Assembly: GCA_005656395.1 (NCBI GenBank)
Contig: SRSI01000050.1
Location: forward strand, 2,852,001-2,916,000
Source of the DNA: Strongyloides papillosus
Taxonomy: Eukaryota; Nematoda; Chromadorea; Rhabditida; Strongyloididae
Direction: 5' to 3'
DNA: 64,000 nt
Numbering within the stretch: the stretch's first letter is position 1; every line of letters begins with the position of its first letter. The notes beneath the pieces were generated by a model. The model searched no databases and was not told the origin of the DNA. It was given only the letters and a program-made list of their open reading frames with translations. The translations under genes and the position numbers were made by a program. Positions 48,526-61,137 of the stretch are shown piece by piece.

Positions 48526-51500
48526 TTCTTTTTTTTTTTATTTTCTTATATTACAAGAATTTACCTCTATCTACAAATAGTAGTTCATTAAGAGGTTCTT
48601 TGTTATTTTATTGGATGTATTGAAAAAGAATTAAACTTTTATGAGGTACCAGGAATCACAGTTTTAATTGTCAATCAAACGCTTTTCATAAAATGTTTTA
48701 ATCTATTTTTGTTTACTCTTCCTTTGAAATGGTAGCTTCAATTAGAAATAGCTAATAATATTCTTCCAAATATTATCAAGAAAATAGTATAGATATTTTA
48801 TACTATGAAAATCAAGTATAAAATATTATATATATATGTAATAGCTTACTTTTTGAAGTTTAATCTATAATATTAAAAAAAATTATATTCTTAAAAATAG
48901 AAAATAATATTAAAAAAATGCTCAATAATAAGCTTTGAGAAAATCACATGGTTGACAAAAAAATTTAAGGATATAGAAGGAAGTAAACACGATGAGGATG
49001 TTGGATACCTTACTTCAAAAACATCAAACATTGAAATGTAGTCTTTTTTTTGCTAAAAATGTGTAAACAACCCAATGAAAAAGTGATATTAAGTAAGAGT
49101 AAAAATTTGTTTACGTTATAGGCGAAATTAGAAAAAAAAGAAGAAAAAGAAGAAGTTGATCGATAGAGAACAATTAAAGTTATTTTTCCTCTAAAAATAT
49201 AGTTTATATATAATTAAATCCTAACAAGTTATAATATTATATATTTATGATAAGGTCTTCAGAACTTTGATCATTTGATGGTAATTTTAAAGTTACTTCT
49301 AAAGTATATGCATAATATAACGTAACTTCAATATTATATAAAATCTTCTTTAAAAACGACCACTTACTTTTGAAAATATATATTTGCTAAAGTTTACAAA
49401 AGAATAAAACTATATCATATAATTTTTATACATTTTATAATAACTTACATCAGAAAAGATACACTTCAAGATTTTTTAAATTATCATTAAACTAATTATT
49501 ACTTAAATATATTATATCTTTATGATTGAAGTGTATAGTATATAGATATATACATTTTTGCCAAAAAAAATCTTTACACTATTTGATTAAACATATAGCA
49601 AAATTTTTATTACAACTTTTTAGACATGTAAATTTTATGCTAGAAAATAAAGAAATTCAATACACACCCAGATGAATGATTAATTCTTCCTAACTAAGAT
49701 TCTTGTTGTAAAAGAAAAATAATGTATTAACTATTATTATTGTTAGAAATCTAAAAAAGTAAACTATAAATGCCCATTTTTTATAGAAAGCAAAAAAAAT
49801 TAGTCTCTTTTTCCATTTTAAACTAACTGGCAAAAAAAGCTAATACAAACTCTAATTATTGTGTAGTTATGGTGTATATAAGAAGATTCAAAACTAAAAA
49901 CAGGCACAGGAAGACAAGGAACAATTTTTTTAGTTATTAACATTTCCTACCCCACATAAGTCTTCTCTATTTTCTTATTTATCTGTTTTTTATTTTTGCC
50001 ATTGGCCACAAATTCCTGAAAGTGGAGAAAAAATATAAATATGTATATATGTATTCATATATGAGATGGATGTAACTAAGTTTTTGTTGTTGAAATGTAA
50101 ATAATAATAATATTGTGAAAAATAAAGTTAGAATGATTAAAAAATGATTGATAATTGTTTATATGTTATAAACGTGCATTCTAACAATTTTTTGGAGAAG
50201 GTAATAGAAAGAAAAAGAGAGGTAATAGGGGAAGAGAGGGATATCTAGGAGAAAATTGTAAAAAAATTGATAAGGTTTTTTTTATCAAGAGTAAGGAGAA
50301 TGAGATTTTTGAGACATTAATGATAAAAAACAATGAAATATATTTAATGATGGATATGTGTGTTTGTAAGTGTTTGTGGATGGAGAAGAAGATATATCAG
50401 ATGATGAGAAAGAATGAATCTTTTCCTCATTGAAAAGATGATATATAGAATAAATTGTTTCACAAAAATAGGTTATAAAAAAGACGGAAGTAATTTATAA
50501 TGTAATGTATTATTAAAAATGTCCTTTAATGTAACATTCCTTTTTTCTTATCTAATTTGTTTTTAAACTTACTTTTACTATGTCTTCAAAAAAATAAGAA
50601 CAAAATAACTACAGTGAATGTCAAAAGGATATATAACATCTTCAACAATAAATGATTGAAAACAAAAAAACATAGTTAAAACAACATACACATATAATAC
50701 TTCAACAGAAATATAAGATCAAAAATCTTCATTATTAATTAACCATTCACTGTTAATTAATAAAGAAGTATTGTAAAAATTATTAAAATTACTTTAAAAT
50801 TCCTCTAATAATACAATACCATAAGAAGAAAGGGGTGAATGAAATTTAAAGTAAATATTTTTAAATTGCATTTTAATGTACATTTGATAATTATCAATGA
50901 AAAATATATATAATTATAATGTCTAAACTTGATATATATCCACTAAATCATTTAACATATTTAAAAATTATGAAAAAAAATATCAACTTTCTAAAATGTA
51001 CAATTTTCTAAAATTATTTTTAGATATATACATACATTAACATTAAGTCATTTTTCAATTCTTATCTTTTTTCATACTTAATTAAACTTCGAAGTCATTA
51101 TATTTATGTTGCACAAAGAGACACAGACATTTTTTTATCATAATTAATATAATCTTTTAACATTTGTTTAAAAATTTTATAATATATAATACGAACCTTA
51201 TTATACAACAATATAATATATAGGATGGTGTTTTAAAATTAATTGGTTAACAAAAATTTACAAAGATACAAATATATACAATCTTAGGATGTTTCTTAAA
51301 AAAAGTGTAGATGTATAGAATAAATAAATAAATAGGTTGTGCCTAATGGGAAGATGGAGAATTTTTTGACAATTGTCAAAAAAGAAGATATTTTTTTATT
51401 ATTTATTTGAGATTTTACGAGGAAACTTAACATAATGTTCACATTTTATTTAAATATCTCTTTTAATGGGAGATTGTAAAGTGTTTTGATAAAAAATGAA

Positions 51501-54168
51501 TAGGGGAATATATGAATAATTTTTATGGTAAAATTTTTACTATCACCAGACATTTTGAAATAATTTTATACAATACCCAATCTCTTATAGTGGAGTTTTG
51601 AAAAAAAAGAAGAAATTCTATTTAAAAATAATAATTTTTCCATCATTAATCATTATATTTTGTTATATTATAAAGAATCAACAAAAATGATATATATTTT
51701 ATATTATATATACATGTTATGATCTACAAACAAAAATAAGCTAGAATATCAAGTTATGCACCAAAATTATTCCCTGTATTTTGGAGAAAAAAATTTTTTA
51801 CATTAAAAATAGAAGTAGAAATTTGAACAATAAAAAAATGGGCATCTTATAATATGAATATAGTTTTACTCTTTCTCCCCCTCCCTTCAATAAATAAACA
51901 AATATATATTTTTTTTTATTCAGAAATAACGATATAGATAAGTTATAAAAATAACAAATAAAATTGGTAATAAAATGACTAGGAGTAATGAATAATAATT
52001 TATTATTTCATTGAAAAATACTCTCCCCTCTGCCAATAAAATTTTTACCATATAACTATTATTTTATTTTTTTAGGTAACAATAGGAGTTTCCATTCAAA
52101 TGTAGAATTAGAAATGGAGAAATAAAAGCAAAATGTGCACAAAATGAGTTTTGGTAGGCATGTTAAATTACTCCATCTATAATTAAGTTTTTTTTACCAT
52201 TTTAAAAAATATTGTAACAATGCTCTTAGTGGTATATATAAAGTTAAAAATAAATATTTTAACATTTTTATCTCTCTTAAAATATAAATATAAATTACCC
52301 GAAAATTTTTCAAATATACAAAGCTAAAAATTCTTCTTTTTTTTCATTATTTTTAATAAATACCGAACACTGTTACAAAATGCATTGTTAAATAACTCTA
52401 GAAGTGAAGTTAATCCATCACTCAACAGTCTTTTGATACCCGCTAAAAGCCTATAAAAAAAATAATACCATCAAAATTGAAATTTTTTATTTTGTTTTAA
52501 CAAATATTTGTAAATAGTAAACAATTTCGAACAGAAAAAATAAATAAGATAAATATAAAGAGCGTGTTTAAAATTTATTTGCATCTAAAATAATACTAGA
52601 TATGATATTTAAAAGAGTGGAAAATTTTTATGAAAATTAAAAAGTCTAAAGTTGGTTTGAATTATTATTATTAAGGAGAGAGAAAATTTATTTTTAAAAG
52701 AATTTCAGTGTTTTAGAAAACAAATCAGGTTGGTGATCAAAGATCTAAGTAAAAAGAAATATATATAGTTATTAGGTGGAAGATATATGGTGTTATTTTT
52801 ATTATTGGGAATGATTTGGGATTGGAGAGGAGAGAGAGAGATTCATTATTATTGAAGATGTAATATTATTACTTTGTCTTTTGCATTTGTACAATACATC
52901 TTGTACGGAGAAAAAGTAATGGGTACTGAAAAAGAGGAGATGATGGGGGAATTTTGTAAATCACTTATTTTTAATTTATTAAAATTTAATTATTTTTTCG
53001 CCACTAATATGTGTAATGCACATTTCGTGTATTATATATCTTTGCCATATATGGTGTAGAAATATAGATGTATACATAATATAAATGATATTGAATATAA
53101 ACTCTTTTTTTAATTAAATATGGAAACATGATTTTAATTCTAGGCAATTTAAGTTTTGGTTATACTTTAAATTTTTTCACTATTCATGTGCTTTAACACT
53201 AAGACTAGTTGTAGTTAAAAGAAGGTATAATATTTTAATAGAATGAATACATTTTTGAAGGATTTTTATTTTAATCCCAATTTTGAATGGAGAAAATTAA
53301 TGTAAATTGGTAAATGATAGGGAATAAAATAAACTTTCATATTATATAATATGGTTAAATAGTTATATAAGGTAGTTATGGCAATTTACTGCAAAAGATT
53401 ACACTTATTAACATATACCGTTTAATTTAATTGTAAACATAAATTATATAATAATTACTACAACATTTATAGCTGAAAAAAAAGTAGAAGTTGTTAAACA
53501 ATTAAAAGTCCTCCTTATCAATAGTATGAAGTATTGCACTACCAATGTTTATTGTTCCCCAGAGTTATCATCTTATCATTCCACCTACAGAAATGTTAAT
53601 TTTCCCTACATATTATTATTGTTATTAATAATATTATCAAGAGTAAAAATGAATAAGAAAAGAAAATAGATGCTTATTTTGATACCTGTTAGGAAACTGA
53701 GCATTAAGATATTTTATTACTATAGCATTAGGGGGTTGTGGTATACAAATATAACATTTATATTGCTAGTAAATTGAATGACCAAACTAAAAATGTACAA
53801 GTCCACCACAACTCTCCCTATGATAAAGATAGATAGGTATATACTCAAACGACAATGACATACAAAATGATAACATTATTTATTATTTCAAAAGTGTTCT
53901 TGTGTTGAAGGTGATATTGTACTCATTTTTATTATTAAATAACCAATAACATATACACAATATATACGTAAAAATATATATAGATATTATCTTATTATTT
54001 TTATCCTAAAATAATTTAAGATTATATATTTGTATTGTTATAAATTAATATATTTTATTATCTTCCTTACATATGATTCATCATACTTTAAGAAAATTTT
54101 CTTCAAGTCTTTCATTGGAATAGTGCTAATGAAAGTGAAAGCGTATTCTTATAAAACTATTATTTAAT
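48526..54168. other. 5.6 kb intergenic, nothing recognised
   Basis: Very AT-rich. The frame at 52874-53059 has no motif. It contains the palindrome at 51362-51383 (separate entry) and the upstream region of the gene at 54169. No RNA gene or transposon was identified. Confidence 0.45.
51362..51383. repeat. Perfect 22 bp palindrome
   Basis: TTTTTTGACAATTGTCAAAA plus AA is a perfect 22 bp inverted repeat without spacer, centred on CAATTG. The core TTGACAATTGTCAA is less trivial than the A/T palindromes common in this DNA. It could be a binding site for a dimeric factor (CAATTG is an E-box-type CANNTG) or a chance event. Confidence 0.5.
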
Positions 54169-55930
54169 ATGTATCGTAGAGATCCTATCCAGGATCAGAG
54201 GTATTATCACCACAAAAATGATATAAGAAAAAAAAAGAAAGATTCCATAGCATTATGTTGTTGTAACATAAAAGATGGATCTATGACTGTTGCAATATGG
54301 AGCAGCGTACGTAACTTTAATTAGCTTTATCACTCATATTTATATATATCATATTTTCTAGATTTATGCATTATGTTTACTCTTCCTATTTGGATGGCAA
54401 ACAGGAGTCTTATCACAATGTAGTGAGGTAACAATGGCTCAGGCTAATCTAAAATGCGAATACTATTGTCCCTGTGTAGGAGCATCTACAGCTAGAACAT
54501 CAAGAATCATAGAAGGTATTCCTATTACAAAACCTATTTTTATAATTTAATATTTATTTAAGGGTTATTTATTATACAAATTATATGTCTCATTGTTGCA
54601 TTTTTCCTTCTATTTGCATCACTAGCTTTGATTTATGGGGTTCATAATGTAAGTTAAATATGTTTATCAATGAAGGCCTAGTATTATTTTAACATCTTCT
54701 ATGTAAACATTTCTATTTTTTCTACCCTCATATTGTTGTCTTTATATTTTTAGGTGTCACGATATTTGATTTGGCCATGGTTTCCATGTATGATAAGTTC
54801 AATTTTAACATCAACTGCATATTGTATTATTTGGTTAGTTTGTTTGTTTTTGATAATTTTTTTTAAATTAGTTTTTCCTTTTTTTTTAAGGTGGGTTGGT
54901 GATGTAAGGGATTACTGGTTAGCTATAACTATTTGCCTTATCATACTCCAATTTATTAATGCGTATTGTTTTGTGGTGATTATTGTATTTTATGGGAGGA
55001 CAGGGAAAGATGGTCTTTTGAGGGATGAGTATATCGGGGGACAACCCGTACAGGATGTGTATGGAGGAAATGATGAGGATGATTATGAGGAAGAGGTAAA
55101 AGATTACCCTCCACCGACAAAGGACATAACATATGATAAAGGAAAATTAGATTATTATAATGATAGGCAATTTATTGAGGATGATAAAATTAAAAGAGAA
55201 TCTCTAGAGAGGAGGAAAAGACATGGTCCAGGTAATGGTGAGGAACATGATAAAGTAAGTGAGGTAAAGACAACAATTTGTCACTGTGTAAGTTTATTAT
55301 GATATTATAAAATAAATGAAATGGAAAAATTTAATATTTACAATACCAGTTAAAAGTTTATTGTACCTTTTAACAATACAAAAGATACTTTTTTTTTGTA
55401 TATTACATGTTAATTTCCTGACAAAGTATATAAAACTTTTTTATATTATAAAAAAAATTTCGATATAATGTAAAAATAAATGAATTTTGTAGAGTAAATG
55501 TCGGAGAGGGAGAGGTGAAAGACATCATAAAGAATCTAGAAGAAAACGACAGTATAGTTGTTGTGAGGAGGAATCAAACAACGGGACAGATACAACATAT
55601 TATGATAAAAAAAGATATCATTACGATGATAGGAGTTGTACATGTAAATATAGTCACAGAAAATCAACGATATGTAGTTATTGTCGTGATTATAGGAGAA
55701 GACAAAGAAAAAAGAAGCATCGTGGTTATAAACCTCACACCTCAACGATACCAAAGCATTTATTCTACTCTGATGTTCAGAGGGGTAAGAAAACTCCACA
55801 ATTGGGGGATAATTTGATGATACCGCAGAATATATTTATTCCAAAGACCACTGGACCGGAGGTTGATGAAAAAGGAAATCCAGTCGTTAATAAATATGTA
55901 ATAGACTCAGAGTTTACATTTAATTATTGA
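54169..55930 (+). CDS. Four-TM protein with Cys/Arg-rich cytosolic tail (430 aa)
   Basis: Six exons: 54169-54306, 54362-54515, 54563-54648, 54754-54833, 54891-55287, 55493-55930; all junctions keep one frame. Four hydrophobic segments lie at ~47-63, ~98-122, ~129-153 and ~160-190. The TM1-TM2 loop has C-x12-C-x3-C-x-C (CSEVTMAQANLKCEYYCPC), and short N-terminal Cys (ALCCCN) may be acylated. The layout is tetraspan (claudin/MARVEL-like). The long tail is acidic and Tyr-rich (DDYEEEVKDYPPP), then CHCSKCRRGRGERHH, RKRQYSCCEEES, SCTCKYSHRKS and SYCRDYRRRQRKKK, ending VIDSEFTFNY. I do not recognise the family. Intron 4 (57 nt, no stop, multiple of 3) could be retained. The true last exon is in a different frame from the longest ORF there. 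Confidence 0.8.
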
Positions 55931-56038
55931 AATTACCTCTCATTTAATTGTATTTATATCTTTCTAATATAAAATAAATAAATTATACATATCTAATAAC
56001 AATCTCCTATCAAGTATATAATTAGTTAATCAAACATT

Positions 56039-56787
56039 TTAATCAGCACCTTTAGGAATCTTGATTCCTTTAGTCATCTCCTCAAAAGCTAACTGATCTC
56101 TATATTGATTCTTATCCAAAGTTATAAGTAAAGGCATTCCTTTGATAAATGCAGTAGACAGTGGAAGGTATAACTTCTTGGCTTCAGGTGCCTCATCAGG
56201 ATCAACGACATCACTAGCCTTAAATTGCATAGCCATTTTCTTTAAGAAAAAATTATAATGAATCGAAGTGTATGTTTTGGTGTCATGATTATAATAAATA
56301 TTGCTAACAAATCTTTTAACTAAAACATGTAACAACAACGGCGTGAATGTTAAAATTCCGAGAAAAGTATTTGCTAAAATTGTAAATATCATCATCGAGG
56401 GGTGTTCCGTTGCTGAGACCCAAAGATAATTCGTCAACGCCGGTATCATTACAATACCGAGTGCAGAACTACTTAATGAAAATATCTGAAAGTTTTGTTT
56501 TGTATTAATTTCAAAATATAAATATTTACCTTAGCTGCTATGACACCTTTTCTCATTGTATCTGTGGGTGTTGCCTCAGCTCCATTTTCTTTTAGATGTA
56601 ATATTGAGTGGCCTAATGTTGCTTTGTCTAATGATGCAAATGGAACTAATTTTGTTTCTGTTTTAGATAAAATAACTTTTGACAAAGATACGTTTCTGGT
56701 GGTAGTTGATTTTAATAATAATTTCCCTGTTAATAATGTGTGGTTTAAAGATTTATCAAGTAATCCTTTCCTCAGAACAGATAACAT
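56039..56787 (-). CDS. TMEM70: TMEM70-like mitochondrial inner-membrane protein (234 aa)
   Basis: TMEM70 acts in assembly of ATP synthase and other respiratory complexes. Exons 56787-56530 (86 codons) and 56485-56039 (148 codons + stop), with a 44 nt intron, phase 0. The N-terminus MLSVLRKGLLDKSLNHTLLT is a likely mitochondrial presequence. Two TM segments form a hairpin at ~87-109 (FSLSSSALGIVMIPALTNYL) and ~117-142 (MIFTILANTFLGILTFTPLL). After the second comes the family signature: TPLLLHVLVKRFVSNIYYN, then TYTSIHYNFFLKK, then FKASDVVDPDEAPEAK, matching TPVLLH-x-TKGYV...TYxAITYN...FHxxDVKxPD. Convergent with the tetraspan gene (108 bp apart). Confidence 0.82.
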
Positions 56788-58709
56788 TATTTTACAAGAA
56801 TTAAATATTATTTAAATATTTTTGGGATAAAATTCTTAAAATACACCCTGGCCGCAACTCAATTTACACAAGATAAGATTAAAAAAGAGTTTCAACTGAA
56901 TTTTTTGTAAAATTATGTCAAAATATTTAATTACGGAGATAAAGATTGTATCTCGTAATATTTTTAGAATGTTAAAAATATTGTCTTTGACATTTTATAT
57001 AAATAGAATACGAAGACCGGTGCGATTAAAGTATTTACACAGTATTTTTTAATCATTATCAAGATCATGATTTTACAATGTTATGTATTAATAAAATTTT
57101 ATATATATTTTTTCAATAACTTTATTATTAAATAAAAATCTTAATATTACAATATTTGAAATATTCAAAAATGTTTATTTAAAATGATTTTTAAAACAAA
57201 ACTTCGAAATAATAAATAATGCTCATGAAAAATCAGTTAACGTAACCAGGAATGTTTTATGAATGAAGATGTTTGGAAGTTAAGACAAAAAAACATAAAA
57301 GATCAACAAAATTACTTGATCAAAATAACTATTTATACTCTTTCGTTCACTAAGACTAAAAACTCCCAACAAAACCTTGAAAGTTAAATTAATTATTAGC
57401 TAATAATAATTTATTAAAACATAAATATTTTACCTTTTAACCTAAAAATAATTTATAGTCTCAAATATCATAAGTGATAAAAATAAAATAACTTTAAAAT
57501 ACATGATTATACTTTAAACTGTGGAAAAAAAACGAAGAAGGTAAATCATCTTTAATTGGGAGAGAGTGATATGGGGGTATGTGTACTGTTAGTTGTTATA
57601 CACAAAGATTATAGTTTAAAAATAATGTAATCTTAACTATTCACTCTTATTCATGCCTTCATCAACCAAAATCTTATTGAGAGAGATATGTTATAAAGGT
57701 GTATTGTATGATTTTGAATGAAAAAAGTTATGTTTTAGTTTTGATGATTTGTTATATCATGATATTATCATATTTTCTCATCAAATATTTTTATTATTTA
57801 ATGTATCTTTGTAGTTTCTTAGTCTTAAGATTTTTATCTGTCAAGTGACATTTACATTAAATTATGAGGTACAGGCTTCCTTTATTTTTTCCACTGGTAT
57901 TTTATTGTTATTGATGTAATGTATTGTATTAATAATTTTAATTGCCTTCAGTATTGTTGAACATAAAAAAATAAGAATAAAGGATTCCTTACACAAATTT
58001 TACCGCTCTTTTATTACATGTCCCATAATACATTTAAATATTATTTCCATTTCCTAATATTTGATTATAATTTATGTTACATCAAATTACAAATTATCAA
58101 TCATATATTCTTTAAACTAAACAAATTCTCATAGAAAAATTTGTTTATTTAATTTAAAGTATTATATTTGCCTATTTTTGTCTAAAAAGTGATAATCTTC
58201 TATCTACAAAAAAAGTTGACACTAAAAAAACTGTGTTCTATAGGTTGATTGCTGCACCTTTTTTTTATTACATTGTTACATAATTGTATTTATTATACTT
58301 TTGATCTAAATTAATTTTATAATTCAATAAAAGTATTTTATTTTTTTTCTCCACATCTCCGATCGCTTCACCATGTTTTAGGAATATTTTATTGTCAGTT
58401 GTGTAATTGAATTTTTTTTAAATTGATGTAATATTATATATCTTTTTAGTATCACTCTCCCCTTATAAGCATCATTGAAATTTTGTTATTTTTAAAGTTT
58501 GTTTATATTAAATGATCATAATGTCAATATATTAATTCCGTGTTTTGATTTTAATATATTATGACAATATTTTCTATCTCTAAATGATTAGTGTCTTTTT
58601 CTAACCGTCTACAGAAAAAAAAGAAACATAACATATATATACATACTACACTTTTCAGTTTCCTATGTTACAATAAGAGCAGTAGTTTTTTTATAAAGAA
58701 AAAAAAGAA
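56788..58709. other. Intergenic, nothing recognised
   Basis: 1.9 kb of AT-rich DNA between the divergent TMEM70-like and TWK channel genes. A TGAGGTACAGG string near 57865 recalls a let-7 seed but has no pairing arm that I can find. No other feature seen. Confidence 0.45.
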
Positions 58710-60443
58710 ATGGATTCTGCTCTCTATTTGAAAGTATCAGCATTCCATGATATTGATAATATACCATTGATAGATGATGATGAGGGTATCGAAAATAGTA
58801 ACATGTCATCTGGAATGAATAACAATAACATAGAAATTGAAGTGAAGCCAAAGAAGAGTGGGGTGAAAAAATTTTCAGAGACACGATTTACTGTTACAAA
58901 AATTGAAGATCATCTAGTTGATGATGGAGAGAAAGAAAAAGTTTTGAATAATAATTATGATGCGGTGAAAAATATATCATTTGAGAGAGATTCACAGGAG
59001 AATTACTCTCCTTTATTAAATGATCTTTCAAATGATGATAATAATAATAGTGAATCTTCTAATGATAAACAGTATATTATGAAATTTTTTAATAAGGAGA
59101 TACATATTAGAAATCCATGGGAATTGTTTAAGAAGGATTTTTTAAAGAGGAGAGGGGTTAAGGAGAAACAATTTAAAATTGAAGTTTGTTTATTTTTACT
59201 AATTAATAAAATAATATGATTTTTTTTAGGTGATCAGAGCATGCTTACCACAATTAATACTTATATTCACACTAATAGGATATATTGCTTTTGGAGTTTA
59301 TGTATTTCATACTTATGATGAAAACATCAAATTAGAAGAAACAAGAAACGTGGTATTATTTGTTTTTACAACAATAGCAACAATAGGTATGAAAATAACC
59401 ATTAAAGCCTAAAAAATATTAAAAATTACTTATAGGATACGGAAATTTATCACCAACAGGACAGAACATGAAAATATTTTGTACCGGTTATAGTTACCTT
59501 GGAATCCCATTAATGTTTTCGGTTTTCAGAAACATCGGTGAGAGCTGTGCAAAATTTATATGGTTATTACGGGCATCCCTGAGTACTGATCCCAATTTCA
59601 AACCAAAATGTAATATATCGCTACCTATGCAGGTTATTATGATATTCCTATTCCTTCATACATCATTAGGGTTATTTTTATTTCACTACTGGATTGATAA
59701 TATTAATATTATTGATGCTGTATATGAGTTTTATATCAATTACAACTATCGGGTACGGAGATATAACACCTAAACCGAGGACGGATCTGGAGATGGTTAT
59801 TGTTTTGCTGTACCTTAGTGTTGGGATATCTATTATGTCTATGATGATTAGTACACTTGCCGAGATGATGAAGATCGTACATGTTGTTGGGAGGTCCCCT
59901 GCCAAAGCTAAGGATGCTTTGATTTATATTAATGGTGAACATATTACGGTTGGGACTTTGTTGAAGATGATTGCTAACCAGTTTAATGTAAGTTTGAAGT
60001 TTTGATAATTAATGTTTTCTCTTAATTTAAAGGTCCATCCCCGTGAATTGCAGTCAGTGATAAAAAATCTAGACCAAATAATAACAGCAGCAATGGATGA
60101 AGAGAAAAGAAATGAAAGACGACAACGAAGGCGTCGCTTTTCTCTCCCCCCATTTGACAAATTGAAACGTCAAAAAACACCATCTCTGGAGTCAAGTGAA
60201 GCTCAATTCGATTCATTAAACTTCTTAACATTAAATTCATCAAACTACAATCCACATACCTGTAAATATATTCAAGCACTAGGACAACTAAACCACATAA
60301 CACAACAAAGTGACAAAAGTAGAAACAACACAGTGGTTATCCAGAAGAATTTACATGTAATGGCAAAAAGAAAGAACAGTTTTTACACTAGCAAATTGAA
60401 ATATAAAGATGATCCTAGTTCTTTGAAGTTAATCAATGTATAA
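58710..60443 (+). CDS. Two-pore-domain potassium channel (TWK/K2P) with apparent frameshift
   Basis: Plasma-membrane background K+ channel. Exons: 58710-59183, 59230-59386, 59436-59987, 60033-60443, about 531 aa. The N-terminal ~155 residues are acidic and Asn-rich. M1 is at ~162-182 (LPQLILIFTLIGYIAFGVYV). The P1 filter TIATIGYGN spans the exon 2/3 junction. M2 includes GIPLMFSVFRNIGESCA; M3 LPMQVIMIFLFLHTSLGLFL; the P2 filter is SITTIGYGD, then M4. The C-tail is Arg-rich (RRQRRRRFSLPP), a possible phosphorylation/14-3-3 site. At 59723-59726 the frame changes: IDAVY is in one frame and MSFISITTIGYGD in another, equivalent to 2 nt missing. All else is intact, so an assembly error or a recent lesion is likely. 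Specific twk number not assignable. Confidence 0.88.
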
Positions 60444-61137
60444 ATATGAACATATATATAAATTGTAATTTATTTTTAATAATTATTTTTTTATTTTGAG
60501 TTTATTTAGATTAATACTATAGGAGAATGTATGTGTCTATATATATAATTAATTACTAATGACATTATTTGTACTTTATTTAGTGATAATAAAAATAACA
60601 CATAACATTAAATAATCAATTATTTAATTTTATTTAAAGTAGATTACATATAGTAAAAGAGCTTACTTAACTGATAAAAAGCACATATCATAACACTTAT
60701 GAATACCGAAAAAAAAACATGATACCCTCTTCTGTCAGTATTAATCTCCAAAAAAGTTATATCAAAACGCAAAAATCAAGATCACTCAGTAGTTGGTCTG
60801 TACAAAATAATGTTAAAAAAATCTATTTTTTGCCTAAAACTTGTTATAAATAGAAAATTATTATTAAACATTCTAAAATAATCATATTAAAAAATATCTT
60901 TTGATGAGAATTGTAAAGAATATTATACTTTTGGTTTTGAATTAAAAAGGTAAATGAAATTTATATGGAGAGAGATAACTGTTTTGGAGGTTAGGAGTTA
61001 TTAGTTATTTCGTATTTAGCTGATAGAATACCTTTTGAAGTTATTTAGTTTTTGAAATATTATTTTATATTTTAACTTTTCTTGTAACTATAAATTGCTT
61101 GTTTGGGTGAATTTTGATCTGGAAAGGGGAATTAAAT
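60444..61137. other. Intergenic, nothing recognised
   Basis: AT-rich spacer between the TWK channel and the SLC12 gene, both on the plus strand. It holds the TWK 3' UTR and the SLC12 promoter. No motif supported. Confidence 0.45.

Noticed and set aside
55515..55817. 100-codon ORF read as IKNLEENDSIVVVRRNQ
   Set aside because: Wrong frame of the last tetraspan exon; the correct frame links to the upstream exon and ends at 55930.
57861..57880. let-7-like seed TGAGGTACAGG
   Set aside because: The rest of the sequence does not match let-7 and no complementary arm forms a hairpin nearby.
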